Both the position numbers and the translations under genes were made by a program. From the NCBI GenBank assembly GCA_001800515.1, contig MGVN01000247.1, positions 7,535-13,021 of the forward strand: 5,487 bases of DNA. The letters are read 5' to 3'. Below, one piece after another: positions 1-5,455 of the stretch; the first letter of the stretch is position 1, and each line of letters begins with the position of its first letter. The stretch is from Elusimicrobia bacterium RIFOXYB2_FULL_49_7 (GTDB lineage: Bacteria > Fibrobacterota > OXYB2-FULL-49-7). The notes under the pieces were generated by a model that was given only the letters and a program-made list of their open reading frames with translations, did not search any database and was not told the DNA's origin.

Positions 1-447
1 TTGGAAGTCGAGGGAGGCTATCTGGCCATTTCCTATTCGACCTTTCGGCAGGGACTTCCCAAGGTTACCGGAACGGACGGTTTGGCGCGCCCCTACTGCT
101 ACCTGACCATTCGGACCGCTCTTCCGCCGGCGTTGACAGGTGCCTTTCCCAATCCGGTTTCCGCGGATGCCGATAAAGTCCATTTTCTCTGTGCCGTACC
201 GAATGGAACCGAAGCAGAGTGCCGTTTGTATACCTTGTCCGGAAAACTGGTCCGACACCTCCGTTCCACCTCTTCCGCAGAAGCGACCCGTTTTTCGGAC
301 AAGAATGAAGTGCTTTTTTCCTGGGACCTTCGTAATCAGGAACGCCGGCGGATTCATCCGGGGGTTTATTTTTATTACATGAACATCGGTAATGGTTATT
401 CGCCGGTTATCGGCAAGGTGGCGGTCCTTGCTGGAAAGGGGCATTAA
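1..447 (+). CDS. C-terminal part of a secreted protein with FlgD-Ig / T9SS-type sorting domain (5'-partial)
   Basis: The reading frame is open from the first base and the first residues look like the inside of a protein, so the TTG at position 1 is an edge effect and the gene begins upstream. From about residue 49 to the end the sequence follows the FlgD-Ig-like / T9SS type A sorting pattern. This comprises an FPNPVS opening, a strand with VHF, then LYTLSGKLVRHL, a W-D-L-R-N segment, and the GVYFYYM...GKVAVL closing strands. In FCB-group bacteria such domains terminate proteins exported by the type IX system and attached to the cell surface or released. The role of the missing N-terminal part cannot be judged from here. 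The stop codon directly abuts the GTG of the lipoprotein gene, which suggests co-transcription and translational coupling. Domain class is seen in the sequence; export by T9SS is inferred. Confidence 0.75.
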   Translation: MEVEGGYLAISYSTFRQGLPKVTGTDGLARPYCYLTIRTALPPALTGAFPNPVSADADKVHFLCAVPNGTEAECRLYTLSGKLVRHLRSTSSAEATRFSDKNEVLFSWDLRNQERRRIHPGVYFYYMNIGNGYSPVIGKVAVLAGKGH

Positions 448-999
448 GTGAAACGTCCGGTGTTGTTATTCATGACGCTTCTTTTACTTGGCTGTGCGGG
501 CCGGAGTCGGAATGTATTGCCGGTGGATGTTCATTTTTCCGCTATCTACGTTGCAGCATGCCGGGACTCTTCAGGCTTATCAGATGAGCCCGATTTTCCG
601 GAAGACACCTTGGAACAACGTGTTCTCCAGGACCGGATGGCCCGCATGGGACAACTTTTCGAGCAGGAATTACGGAAATATACGGCGCGTGGAGCTTACT
701 CTCTGGTTGATTCGGACACCTTGGCCGATTGGGAGCTTTCCCTGCGTTTGGAACCGTTTGAACAGAACGGGGATACCGTGTCAATGCCCATCAAACTTAC
801 AGTGCGGGATCGGCATCGGGAACGTGCTTTTATTTTTCATTATTCAAGTCGAGTGATTCGAGCGTCCGCGGGAAAAGCTCAGAATACCCAATTGAGCGAT
901 TTCCATCGAATCGGCTCTTTTATCAACCTGTTGGAACATTCCTTTCCTGCAGAGCAAATGGCCCGTCTTTTTTATCCCCATCCTGCAGAGAAGGATTGA
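448..999 (+). CDS. Putative outer-membrane or periplasmic lipoprotein, unknown function
   Basis: This 183-residue protein starts with a short basic stretch (KR), a hydrophobic core and a lipobox L-L-G-C with the cysteine at residue 16, so it should be cleaved by signal peptidase II and lipidated. The +2 residue is Ala, giving no inner-membrane retention signal of the E. coli Asp type, though that rule may not hold in this phylum. After the lipobox comes a charged helix around residues 53-75 and then strand-like segments (WELSLRLEP, IKLTVRDR, RAFIFHYSS). That alpha/beta arrangement vaguely recalls small TolB-N/LpoB-like lipoproteins, but I do not recognise the family and would not name it. The GTG start follows the upstream stop with no gap and has an AAAGGGG ribosome site at 435-441. 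It probably shares an operon with the genes on both sides. Confidence 0.8.
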   Translation: MKRPVLLFMTLLLLGCAGRSRNVLPVDVHFSAIYVAACRDSSGLSDEPDFPEDTLEQRVLQDRMARMGQLFEQELRKYTARGAYSLVDSDTLADWELSLRLEPFEQNGDTVSMPIKLTVRDRHRERAFIFHYSSRVIRASAGKAQNTQLSDFHRIGSFINLLEHSFPAEQMARLFYPHPAEKD

Positions 1000-1040
1000 A
1001 ATTCCCTTGGGCAATTGTTTACTTTAACAGAAACAAAACA

Positions 1041-1047
1041 GGGAGGG
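1041..1047 (+). promoter_or_regulatory. Ribosome binding site that decides the start of the FGE-like gene
   Basis: GGGAGGG lies four to five bases before the ATG at 1051. It favours that ATG over the in-frame TTG at 1015, which has no comparable site and would put a polar extension in front of the signal peptide. Confidence 0.75.
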
Positions 1048-1050
1048 ACT

Positions 1051-1809
1051 ATGTCCTGTTATCGGATGTCTGTCTTGGTTTTCGCAACGGTCTTATCATT
1101 TACCACAGCCTTGTTTTCTCAGGATGATACCGCTTCCATCACGCTGCCGGAATCAAAGGGGGCTTCTCTTTCCATGCAAGAGTCGCTATCCTCTGCACCG
1201 CTTCCGCAACCCAAAGTCCCTTTCAAGAGAATCATCGGTGTTCTGAAAGAATGTCCATCGGATATGGAATATATCGTCGTGGATTACAATCCGAAGAATG
1301 TGTATGAAATTTGCATCGACCGCTATGAATATCCTAACCAGAAGGGTGAGTTTGCCATGACCAATGTGAGTTGGTACAAGGCCAAGACGCTCTGTGACAA
1401 TCAGGGGAAATACCTTTGTTGGAACAAGGAATGGCTTGAAGCGTGTCTGGGTCTGAATAATTACGATTTCAGCTACTATAATGTATTCGACGAAGAGCGT
1501 TGCAATGTCCAGGGCAACACGTTGGTCCGCTCCGGGGATAAACCGAAATGCAAGACCGACGGCTATGAGGTTTTCGACTTGGTGGGTAATGTGCGGGAGT
1601 GGAACGGCGACGGTGCGATTGGTGCGGCCGGTGGCACGTATCAGAATGGTCGTGGTGCCCGTTGCTCCCGTTGGGACGAATTGACTCTGAAAAGCGGCTA
1701 TCCGGATGTGGGTTTCCGCTGTTGCGCCAAGGTGAACACCGGGCGTTACGGAAAGGTCGATAAAAAAGCGTTTCAGGCAGCGCCTATCCCTGCTTCGCAT
1801 CAGAAATAA
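1051..1809 (+). CDS. Exported FGE/SUMF1-fold protein lacking the catalytic cysteine pair
   Basis: The ATG at 1051 is chosen for its GGGAGGG site and because it opens a signal peptide (Arg5, hydrophobic to about residue 22, cleavage near LFS/QDD). A low-complexity linker follows to about residue 60, then a formylglycine-generating-enzyme/sulfatase-modifying domain (residues ~67-228). Its family hallmarks are CIDRYEYPN (88-96), SWYKAKTLC (107-115), GKYLCWNKEW (119-128), FDLVGNVREW (175-184), GGTY (194-197) and GFRCC (221-225). In true FGE the GGSY motif leads into two active cysteines. Aligning on that motif, the two positions are Asn199 and Arg204, and only Cys205 is nearby, so formylglycine synthesis is unlikely. 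The mature part has ten cysteines, an even number that would suit disulfides in an oxidising envelope. A binding or structural role is inferred. It follows the lipoprotein gene by 51 bases and precedes the PHP gene by 10. Confidence 0.85.
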   Translation: MSCYRMSVLVFATVLSFTTALFSQDDTASITLPESKGASLSMQESLSSAPLPQPKVPFKRIIGVLKECPSDMEYIVVDYNPKNVYEICIDRYEYPNQKGEFAMTNVSWYKAKTLCDNQGKYLCWNKEWLEACLGLNNYDFSYYNVFDEERCNVQGNTLVRSGDKPKCKTDGYEVFDLVGNVREWNGDGAIGAAGGTYQNGRGARCSRWDELTLKSGYPDVGFRCCAKVNTGRYGKVDKKAFQAAPIPASHQK

Positions 1810-1819
1810 CGGTTTTTCC

Positions 1820-2620
1820 GTGAAACGCGTCTTTAAATCGCTGTTATCCGGACTCTTTTCTTCAGATTGGCATCTTCACGATTCCTTTTCTCATGACGGC
1901 CATGGACAACCTGTTGATTTTGCACGACAAGCGTATGAAAAAGGTATTCTTTCCATTGGGATCACGAATCATATCGAAGAGTATGACCTTGCCTTGCGAC
2001 AATATGACATCGTTTTTGATAAGGCCATAAAACGAATCTCAGAGTCCTATGCGGCGATTCTTCAGGCCAGAAAATCGGTTTCAGAGGTGGAAATCCGTTT
2101 CGGCGTTGAATTTGAGAACAATGCCCGCTGTTATCCGGTGATGGAAAGAATCCTGTCCGAAATACGATTCGATTATGTCATCGGGTCGGTTCATGTGGTG
2201 AAGGGTGTTTCCATTACGGATCCGGATTGTCTGCCTTTTCTCCGACAAACCAGCCCGGAACGGATGATGGAGCAATATTATCGGGAAATGACCGATTTTT
2301 TGGAATGGGGCCGGTTTGATTATTTAGGACATACCGATATTGCGCGCCGATATTTGACTGACGTGTATCCGGGATTTAAACCGTCAATACCTTATGACGT
2401 TCTTCGAAATGTCTTTTCCCTGCTTTGTTCACGGGGTCAGGGCATTGAAATCAACACTGCGGGCCTTTTTCATGCTCCCCAAGACACTTATCCTACTTTG
2501 GAAATCATTGAATTGGCGTTGGATTGTGGTGTGGAGCGATGGATGGCCGGTTCGGATGCCCATTGCCCGGAAAACGTAGGGCGTGGTTTTAATGAAGCAA
2601 AAAAAAGCTTAACTTGTTAG
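1820..2620 (+). CDS. PHP-domain phosphoesterase, histidinol-phosphatase (HisJ/HisK) type
   Basis: The 266-residue length matches the PHP-type histidinol phosphatases (about 260-270 residues), which remove phosphate from L-histidinol phosphate in histidine synthesis using a metal cluster. The metal-ligand motifs appear in order: W-H-L-H...S-H-D near residues 17-26, ITNH at ~49-52, GVEFE at ~96-100, DYVIGSVH ending at ~126, FDYLGHTD at ~167-174, EINT at ~211-214 and GSDAH near 244-248. The second motif has Asn where most relatives have Asp or Glu. GTG is the only reasonable start before the first motif; its ribosome site is weak, which fits coupling to the gene 10 bases upstream. No other his genes are visible, so another phosphorylated substrate is possible. 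A run of eight A (2599-2606) falls just before the stop and affects only the last residues. The fold is secure; the substrate is inferred. Confidence 0.85.
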   Translation: MKRVFKSLLSGLFSSDWHLHDSFSHDGHGQPVDFARQAYEKGILSIGITNHIEEYDLALRQYDIVFDKAIKRISESYAAILQARKSVSEVEIRFGVEFENNARCYPVMERILSEIRFDYVIGSVHVVKGVSITDPDCLPFLRQTSPERMMEQYYREMTDFLEWGRFDYLGHTDIARRYLTDVYPGFKPSIPYDVLRNVFSLLCSRGQGIEINTAGLFHAPQDTYPTLEIIELALDCGVERWMAGSDAHCPENVGRGFNEAKKSLTC

Positions 2621-2621
2621 A

Positions 2622-2933
2622 TTAGAGGCCGAAGTCCTTCATGATCTTTTCGGTCAGGCGATCGATGAAGGCATCAGAATTATAGAAACCGTTTTTAATC
2701 TTAGCTTTAACTTCTTCAACCCGCTCGGTCCGGATTTCAGGCTGGTTTTGGACCTGCGTCTGAACAGTATTGACATCTCCGGCAGTTTCATGCAACCGCT
2801 TGGCTTCAGATGAGATATGGGAAGCGTCTTTAGCGTGGCTTGTTTTACCTGAACCGGAAACATTTTTACGTTCCTGTTCAAGCTTTTTTACTGCTTCGAC
2901 ATTTATTTGAGATGCTATACTATTTATCCTCAT
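2622..2933 (-). CDS. flgM: Anti-sigma-28 factor FlgM
   Basis: This 103-residue protein is close to the usual FlgM length (about 90-100). It begins MRINSI, has a polar, probably disordered middle with SSEAKRLHE (the common 'SxxAxxL' segment), and ends with the sigma-binding region at residues ~66-103. That region carries IRTERVEEVKAKIKNGFY followed by a helix containing FIDRLTEKI. FlgM binds FliA/sigma-28 and blocks late flagellar and chemotaxis transcription until it is exported through the completed hook-basal body. The ATG has an AGGGAGA site about five bases upstream and sits just downstream of a sigma-28 promoter, so autoregulation is likely. The gene ends one base from the convergent PHP gene and is divergent from the coiled-coil gene; no other flagellar gene is in view. 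The family call rests mainly on the C-terminal half, since FlgM N-termini are poorly conserved. Confidence 0.85.
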   Translation of the reverse strand: MRINSIASQINVEAVKKLEQERKNVSGSGKTSHAKDASHISSEAKRLHETAGDVNTVQTQVQNQPEIRTERVEEVKAKIKNGFYNSDAFIDRLTEKIMKDFGL

Positions 2934-2952
2934 AGGTTCTCCCTATTTCTAT

Positions 2953-2979
2953 ATATCGGTAGGACCAGAAAATTCTTTA
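2953..2979 (-). promoter_or_regulatory. Sigma-28 (FliA) promoter driving flgM
   Basis: Read on the minus strand, positions 2979-2972 are TAAAGAAT, followed by exactly 11 bases and then ACCGATAT at 2960-2953. The known FliA consensus is TAAAGTTT-N11-GCCGATAA, so the diagnostic TAAAG and CCGAT cores and the spacing all match. Transcription would begin near 2944-2947. That leaves a leader of only about 11-14 bases, barely enough for the AGGGAGA ribosome site. The element lies directly before an anti-sigma-28 gene, which strongly supports it. Confidence 0.85.
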
Positions 2980-2990
2980 GCTTCTTTTTT

Positions 2991-3020
2991 AATATAATCA
3001 CGAAAAATATTAAAAAACAA
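2991..3020 (-). promoter_or_regulatory. Possible second, sigma-70-like promoter for flgM
   Basis: On the minus strand TTGTTT (3020-3015) is followed after 18 bases by TATATT (2996-2991). The -10 box is good and the -35 weak. flgM often has both an early and a sigma-28 promoter in other bacteria, but chance matches are common in DNA this AT-rich. A perfect TATAAT also reads on the plus strand at 2993-2998, without a recognisable -35. Confidence 0.25.
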
Positions 3021-3045
3021 CAAAAATATAAAAGGGCAATACCAG

Positions 3046-3074
3046 TTGTATTTTTAGATCAAAATATCTATTTT
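3046..3074 (+). promoter_or_regulatory. Candidate promoter of the coiled-coil gene
   Basis: TTGTAT (3046-3051) and TATTTT (3069-3074) are 17 bases apart and would give a leader of about 40 bases before the ATG at 3120. Both boxes are imperfect. A small dyad, TAGAT at 3055-3059 with ATCTA at 3066-3070, overlaps the spacer and the start of the -10 box. Confidence 0.25.
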
Positions 3075-3088
3075 ACCTTACAATAACC

Positions 3089-3107
3089 TAAAAAGAACCA
3101 CTTTTTA
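3089..3107 (+). repeat. Small inverted repeat just upstream of a ribosome site
   Basis: TAAAAAG (3089-3095) and CTTTTTA (3101-3107) form a perfect seven-base-pair stem with a five-base loop (AACCA). It ends two bases before the AAGGAAG ribosome site (3109-3115). The stem is nearly all A-T, so it would be weak as RNA, and it is not followed by a terminator-like T run. Confidence 0.4.
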
Positions 3108-3119
3108 AAAGGAAGAGCT

Positions 3120-3470
3120 ATGTCAGCAGATAAGAAATTGGAAGAAATCCGCACGCTTCTAATCGGTGATGAGCTGCGCCGCATGGATACCAAATTCATG
3201 GAATTCGGTGACAAGCTCAAGCAATTAAACACTGCCCCTGCTGGGGATGACATTCAGAAACTTCGTGAAGAATCGGATATCAAGATTGCCTCGCTTGAAG
3301 ATAAGGTGGGTAAGCTCCAGCGTGATGTTAAAGCCGGTTTTGATAAAATTATCGATACCATCAATGCTCAGTTCAAGCGTATTGATGCAAGCCTTGACAA
3401 GAATTCCAAGGATGTGGAAAACGTCCGAAAGAAATTCGACGGTTTTAAGCAGCTTTTTTCCGATAAATAG
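3120..3470 (+). CDS. Small cytoplasmic coiled-coil protein, unknown function
   Basis: This 116-residue, highly charged protein has no signal peptide, no membrane segment and no cysteine. An N-terminal helix (residues 5-37) carries LEEIRTLLIGDELRRMD; similar 'LxxIRxLLxG' openings occur at the start of other coiled-coil proteins, which is a loose resemblance only. A short break with Pro and Gly (T-A-P-A-G, 38-42) follows. Then comes a long helix with hydrophobic residues at 3-4 spacing (L59, V63, L66, V70, F74, I77, I81, F85, I88, L92, V99, V102, F106, F109) and one stutter near 81-85, giving a coiled coil of about 60 residues that probably oligomerises. The ATG has an AAGGAAG site at suitable distance. 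It is transcribed away from flgM and lies 40 bases before the CBM9-like gene. I do not recognise a named family; a scaffold or regulatory role is a guess. Confidence 0.8.
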   Translation: MSADKKLEEIRTLLIGDELRRMDTKFMEFGDKLKQLNTAPAGDDIQKLREESDIKIASLEDKVGKLQRDVKAGFDKIIDTINAQFKRIDASLDKNSKDVENVRKKFDGFKQLFSDK

Positions 3471-3510
3471 GGATTCTTCTCCTCCGGCTGTCGCGTGAAC
3501 AGGGGGTATC

Positions 3511-4575
3511 GTGAAAATCATCATTATTCTGCTTTTGACAATACCCATTTGTTTTGCGTTGGATAGCGCACACGTCGCCAAGGTGGATGCGGCCTTTTTC
3601 GTTGACGGCCAGCCGGACATTGCGCTTGAAGACCTTGAACCTCTTCATGCCTTCACCTATCCATGGCATAATGATCGCGGAACCGTGAGCGATATCCGCA
3701 TGGCCTGGAATGATTCCATGCTGTATTTCTATGCCACGCTTTACGATACTTTTTTGGTGGCCGGAAATCCCTTGGAAACCGATCCGGACAGTTGTAATAG
3801 TACGGATCTGTTGGAGCTTCATTTTGGACCGGATCCGACCAATCCGGCCTATTTTAGCGTCATGGAATTCAATATCAATTTACTGACTCGAAGCCATCTT
3901 CGGAAATGCAAGGATACGGGCAAAAATGACTGGTATGAACCTTGGGATATTAGCGGGGTTCAACGCGCGGTGGTCATGTATGGAACCCCGGATGATAATG
4001 GAGATCGGGATACTGCCTGGCATGTAGAAATGGCCATCCCTTTCCGTCTCTTGTCAGGTTGGCAAGCGGTCTATCATACCGAGCCCATCGGTTGGAATCC
4101 TTTGGTACCCCCTTCTTTAGGGTCTGTTTGGGGATTCAACGTCACCCGACAGAATATGAATGAATGGAGCGATCCTCAGGTGGATTATTCTGTCTGGTCT
4201 TTTAATGGCAATTTCCCCTATATCTCTGGAACCGATACCAGTGTCCATTTTCATGATCATCTCAATTTCGGTCGTCTGGTTTTTGATGCCTGTTCCGGGG
4301 TTGAAAAGAAAACAGCCCTATCCGGAAGAGGTGCGCTATCAGCGCATCCCAATCCCTTTAATCCCTTGGTGATTTTCCGCTGTCCGAACGGCCGCGATCA
4401 GGTTGAAGGGATTCTTTCCGTTTACAATGCCCAAGGAAGGCGGGTGGCAGAGCTACCCTTCCGTAATGGACAGACGGTTTGGAAAGCGGACGGCTTCAGC
4501 GCCGGTGTGTATTTGGCCAGACTGACAGGTGCTGCGGGAAGACGTCTGGAATGCCGGATCGTTTTGGTGCGCTGA
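3511..4575 (+). CDS. Secreted CBM9-like carbohydrate-binding protein with C-terminal T9SS-type sorting domain
   Basis: The GTG start has an AGGGGGT site at 3501-3507 and opens a clear signal peptide (Lys2, hydrophobic run, likely cleavage after CFA at residue 16). Residues ~24-260 follow the family-9-like carbohydrate-binding pattern: VDG early, FTYPW (48-52), T-V-S-D-I-R-M-A-W-N-D with LYFYATLYD (58-79), DLLELHFGP (99-107), a MEFNIN strand, GTPDDNGDRDTAWHVEMAIPF, WGFNVTRQN, and the closing FHDHLNFGRLVF. Such domains bind sugars or occur as accessory modules of secreted glycan-active proteins; here no catalytic domain accompanies it. A tail from about residue 279 opens HPNPFNP, contains LSVYNAQGRRVAEL and GVYLARL, and ends IVLVR, the standard type A sorting fold. 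Surface or extracellular location is therefore inferred. The gene is convergent with the permease gene, 16 bases away, with no clear terminator between. Confidence 0.85.
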   Translation: MKIIIILLLTIPICFALDSAHVAKVDAAFFVDGQPDIALEDLEPLHAFTYPWHNDRGTVSDIRMAWNDSMLYFYATLYDTFLVAGNPLETDPDSCNSTDLLELHFGPDPTNPAYFSVMEFNINLLTRSHLRKCKDTGKNDWYEPWDISGVQRAVVMYGTPDDNGDRDTAWHVEMAIPFRLLSGWQAVYHTEPIGWNPLVPPSLGSVWGFNVTRQNMNEWSDPQVDYSVWSFNGNFPYISGTDTSVHFHDHLNFGRLVFDACSGVEKKTALSGRGALSAHPNPFNPLVIFRCPNGRDQVEGILSVYNAQGRRVAELPFRNGQTVWKADGFSAGVYLARLTGAAGRRLECRIVLVR

Positions 4576-4591
4576 TTTCTTTCCTGGGTCA

Positions 4592-5455
4592 TTAAAACAG
4601 ATTATAGACGATACCGAATAAAAAAGCGCCGCACAGCGTCACGCCGAGATAGAGAATCACCAATCGTTTTTCCAGGCAGGCCAACAAGGCCGTTAAGGTG
4701 GATGCCTTGGCCGCCGGGCCGGAAATAAAAAAGGCGAGAATAGCGCCTTTACTCATCCCCATATCATACAGAACGTCCATGACCGGAATGGTTCCGCCGC
4801 CGCACGCGTAAAGAGGAATTCCCATCAGGACGGAAAGCAGCACTTTGAAGGAGGAATCGCCGCCCAAAATTTTTGCAATGAGATTCGCCGGCACCAGGAC
4901 AGCCACCAGAGCCGCAACAAGCAGTGAGAGGGAGAAAACCCTGAGAATGAATCGGGACTGTTGGAATAATTCGGTCAAAAAAAGACGAGCACGCGAGACG
5001 GTTTCAAGGGGCTTGTGAAATGCGGGAATGGTTTCCGGAAGAACGGGTGTCAATTTTGGGTCAAAAAAGAATGCCGTTAACGCACCGGCCGTACCGCCGA
5101 GAATCAAGGCGGCCGATAATCGGAGAAAAGCCATAGGGGTTCCCAAAGTGGCTTGAGTCAGAAAAAAGAGAACCGGATTGATGAGCGGTGAAGCGGTGAG
5201 AAAGGCCATGAGAGGCGCTTTGGGCAGGCGGTTTGTTCGGAGCAAGGAGCCGATGAGCGGGATAACCGCATAGGTGGCAATAGGGGATAGTGCGCCTAAT
5301 AGGACGGCGGGCAGGATGGAGAGGAAGCGGAAACGGATCAGAAGGGGGGCGATTTTTTCTTTGGAGAGATAAGAAGAGAGTAGGGCCGATAACAGGATGC
5401 CGGCGGCTACGGAGGGCCACAGTTGAAGGAAAAGCTCCAGGAATTTCCAAACCAC
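4592..5455 (-). CDS. ArsP_1 / YraQ-type (DUF318) putative permease
   Basis: This 287-residue inner-membrane protein has about eight hydrophobic segments (near 7-30, 45-71, 80-103, 107-131, 169-193, 204-228, 237-260 and 264-286). It shows the duplicated architecture of the family. The first half has GALSPIATYAVIPLIGSLL (54-72) then AFLTASPLINP (84-94). The second has GIPLYACGGGTIPVMDVL (212-229) then AFFISGPAAKAS (241-252). Members include ArsP, which exports trivalent organoarsenicals in Campylobacter, but most have no proven substrate. Only Cys218 lies in the signature motifs; the first-half motif has Ser-Pro and no cysteine. The GTG at 5455 is the only start codon visible in frame and agrees with family N-termini, but it lacks a good ribosome site. 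The frame also stays open to the window edge, so the true start may lie beyond 5487. No arsR or thioredoxin-like partner is visible. Confidence 0.82.
   Translation of the reverse strand: MVWKFLELFLQLWPSVAAGILLSALLSSYLSKEKIAPLLIRFRFLSILPAVLLGALSPIATYAVIPLIGSLLRTNRLPKAPLMAFLTASPLINPVLFFLTQATLGTPMAFLRLSAALILGGTAGALTAFFFDPKLTPVLPETIPAFHKPLETVSRARLFLTELFQQSRFILRVFSLSLLVAALVAVLVPANLIAKILGGDSSFKVLLSVLMGIPLYACGGGTIPVMDVLYDMGMSKGAILAFFISGPAAKASTLTALLACLEKRLVILYLGVTLCGAFLFGIVYNLF

Larger units (their letters stand above)
2934..3119. other. AT-rich divergent intergenic region
   Basis: This 186-bp spacer between flgM and the coiled-coil gene has 49 G or C bases by hand count (26%), far below the coding DNA around it. 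It holds the sigma-28 promoter, weaker sigma-70-like boxes on both strands, two small dyads (3055-3070 and 3089-3107) and the ribosome sites of both genes. I see no small open frame or structured RNA in it. Confidence 0.8.

Noticed and set aside
173..200. TAAAGTCC-N11-GCCGTACC inside the first gene as a sigma-28 promoter
   Set aside because: The -10 lacks the CGATA core and the site is inside a coding region with no start codon suitably placed downstream.
1000..1016. Dyad AATT..CCC TTG GG..AATT between the lipoprotein and FGE-like genes as a terminator
   Set aside because: The stem is interrupted by a mismatch, short, and not followed by a T run; the genes look co-transcribed.
1015..1050. 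TTG at 1015 as start of the FGE-like protein
   Set aside because: The strong GGGAGGG site lies after it and just before the ATG at 1051, which also gives a normal signal peptide.
1186..1800. 204-residue minus-strand open frame opposite the FGE-like gene
   Set aside because: The plus-strand frame has a signal peptide, ribosome site and clear domain motifs; the antisense frame has no recognisable domain and is a shadow.
2599..2606. Run of eight A as a phase-variation tract in the PHP gene
   Set aside because: It lies a few codons before the stop, after all catalytic motifs, so slippage would change only the extreme C-terminus.
2599..2619. Terminator for flgM formed by the small TAAC/GTTA dyad and the run of eight T on the minus strand
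   Set aside because: The stem has only four base pairs with a two-base loop, and the T run lies several bases away; too weak for an intrinsic terminator.
3440..3466. CCGATAA at 3460-3466 as a sigma-28 promoter for the CBM9-like gene
   Set aside because: The -10 core is perfect, but the sequence 11 bases upstream (CGGTTTTA) matches TAAAGTTT at only two positions, and the bases encode the last residues of the coiled-coil protein.
3445..3822. 125-residue minus-strand frame across the coiled-coil/CBM9 junction
   Set aside because: It overlaps two well-supported genes, lacks domain features and has no family resemblance.
5112..5393. Two plus-strand GCCGATAA copies inside the permease gene
   Set aside because: Neither has a TAAAG-like -35 at the right distance, and both would transcribe antisense to the gene toward no visible start.
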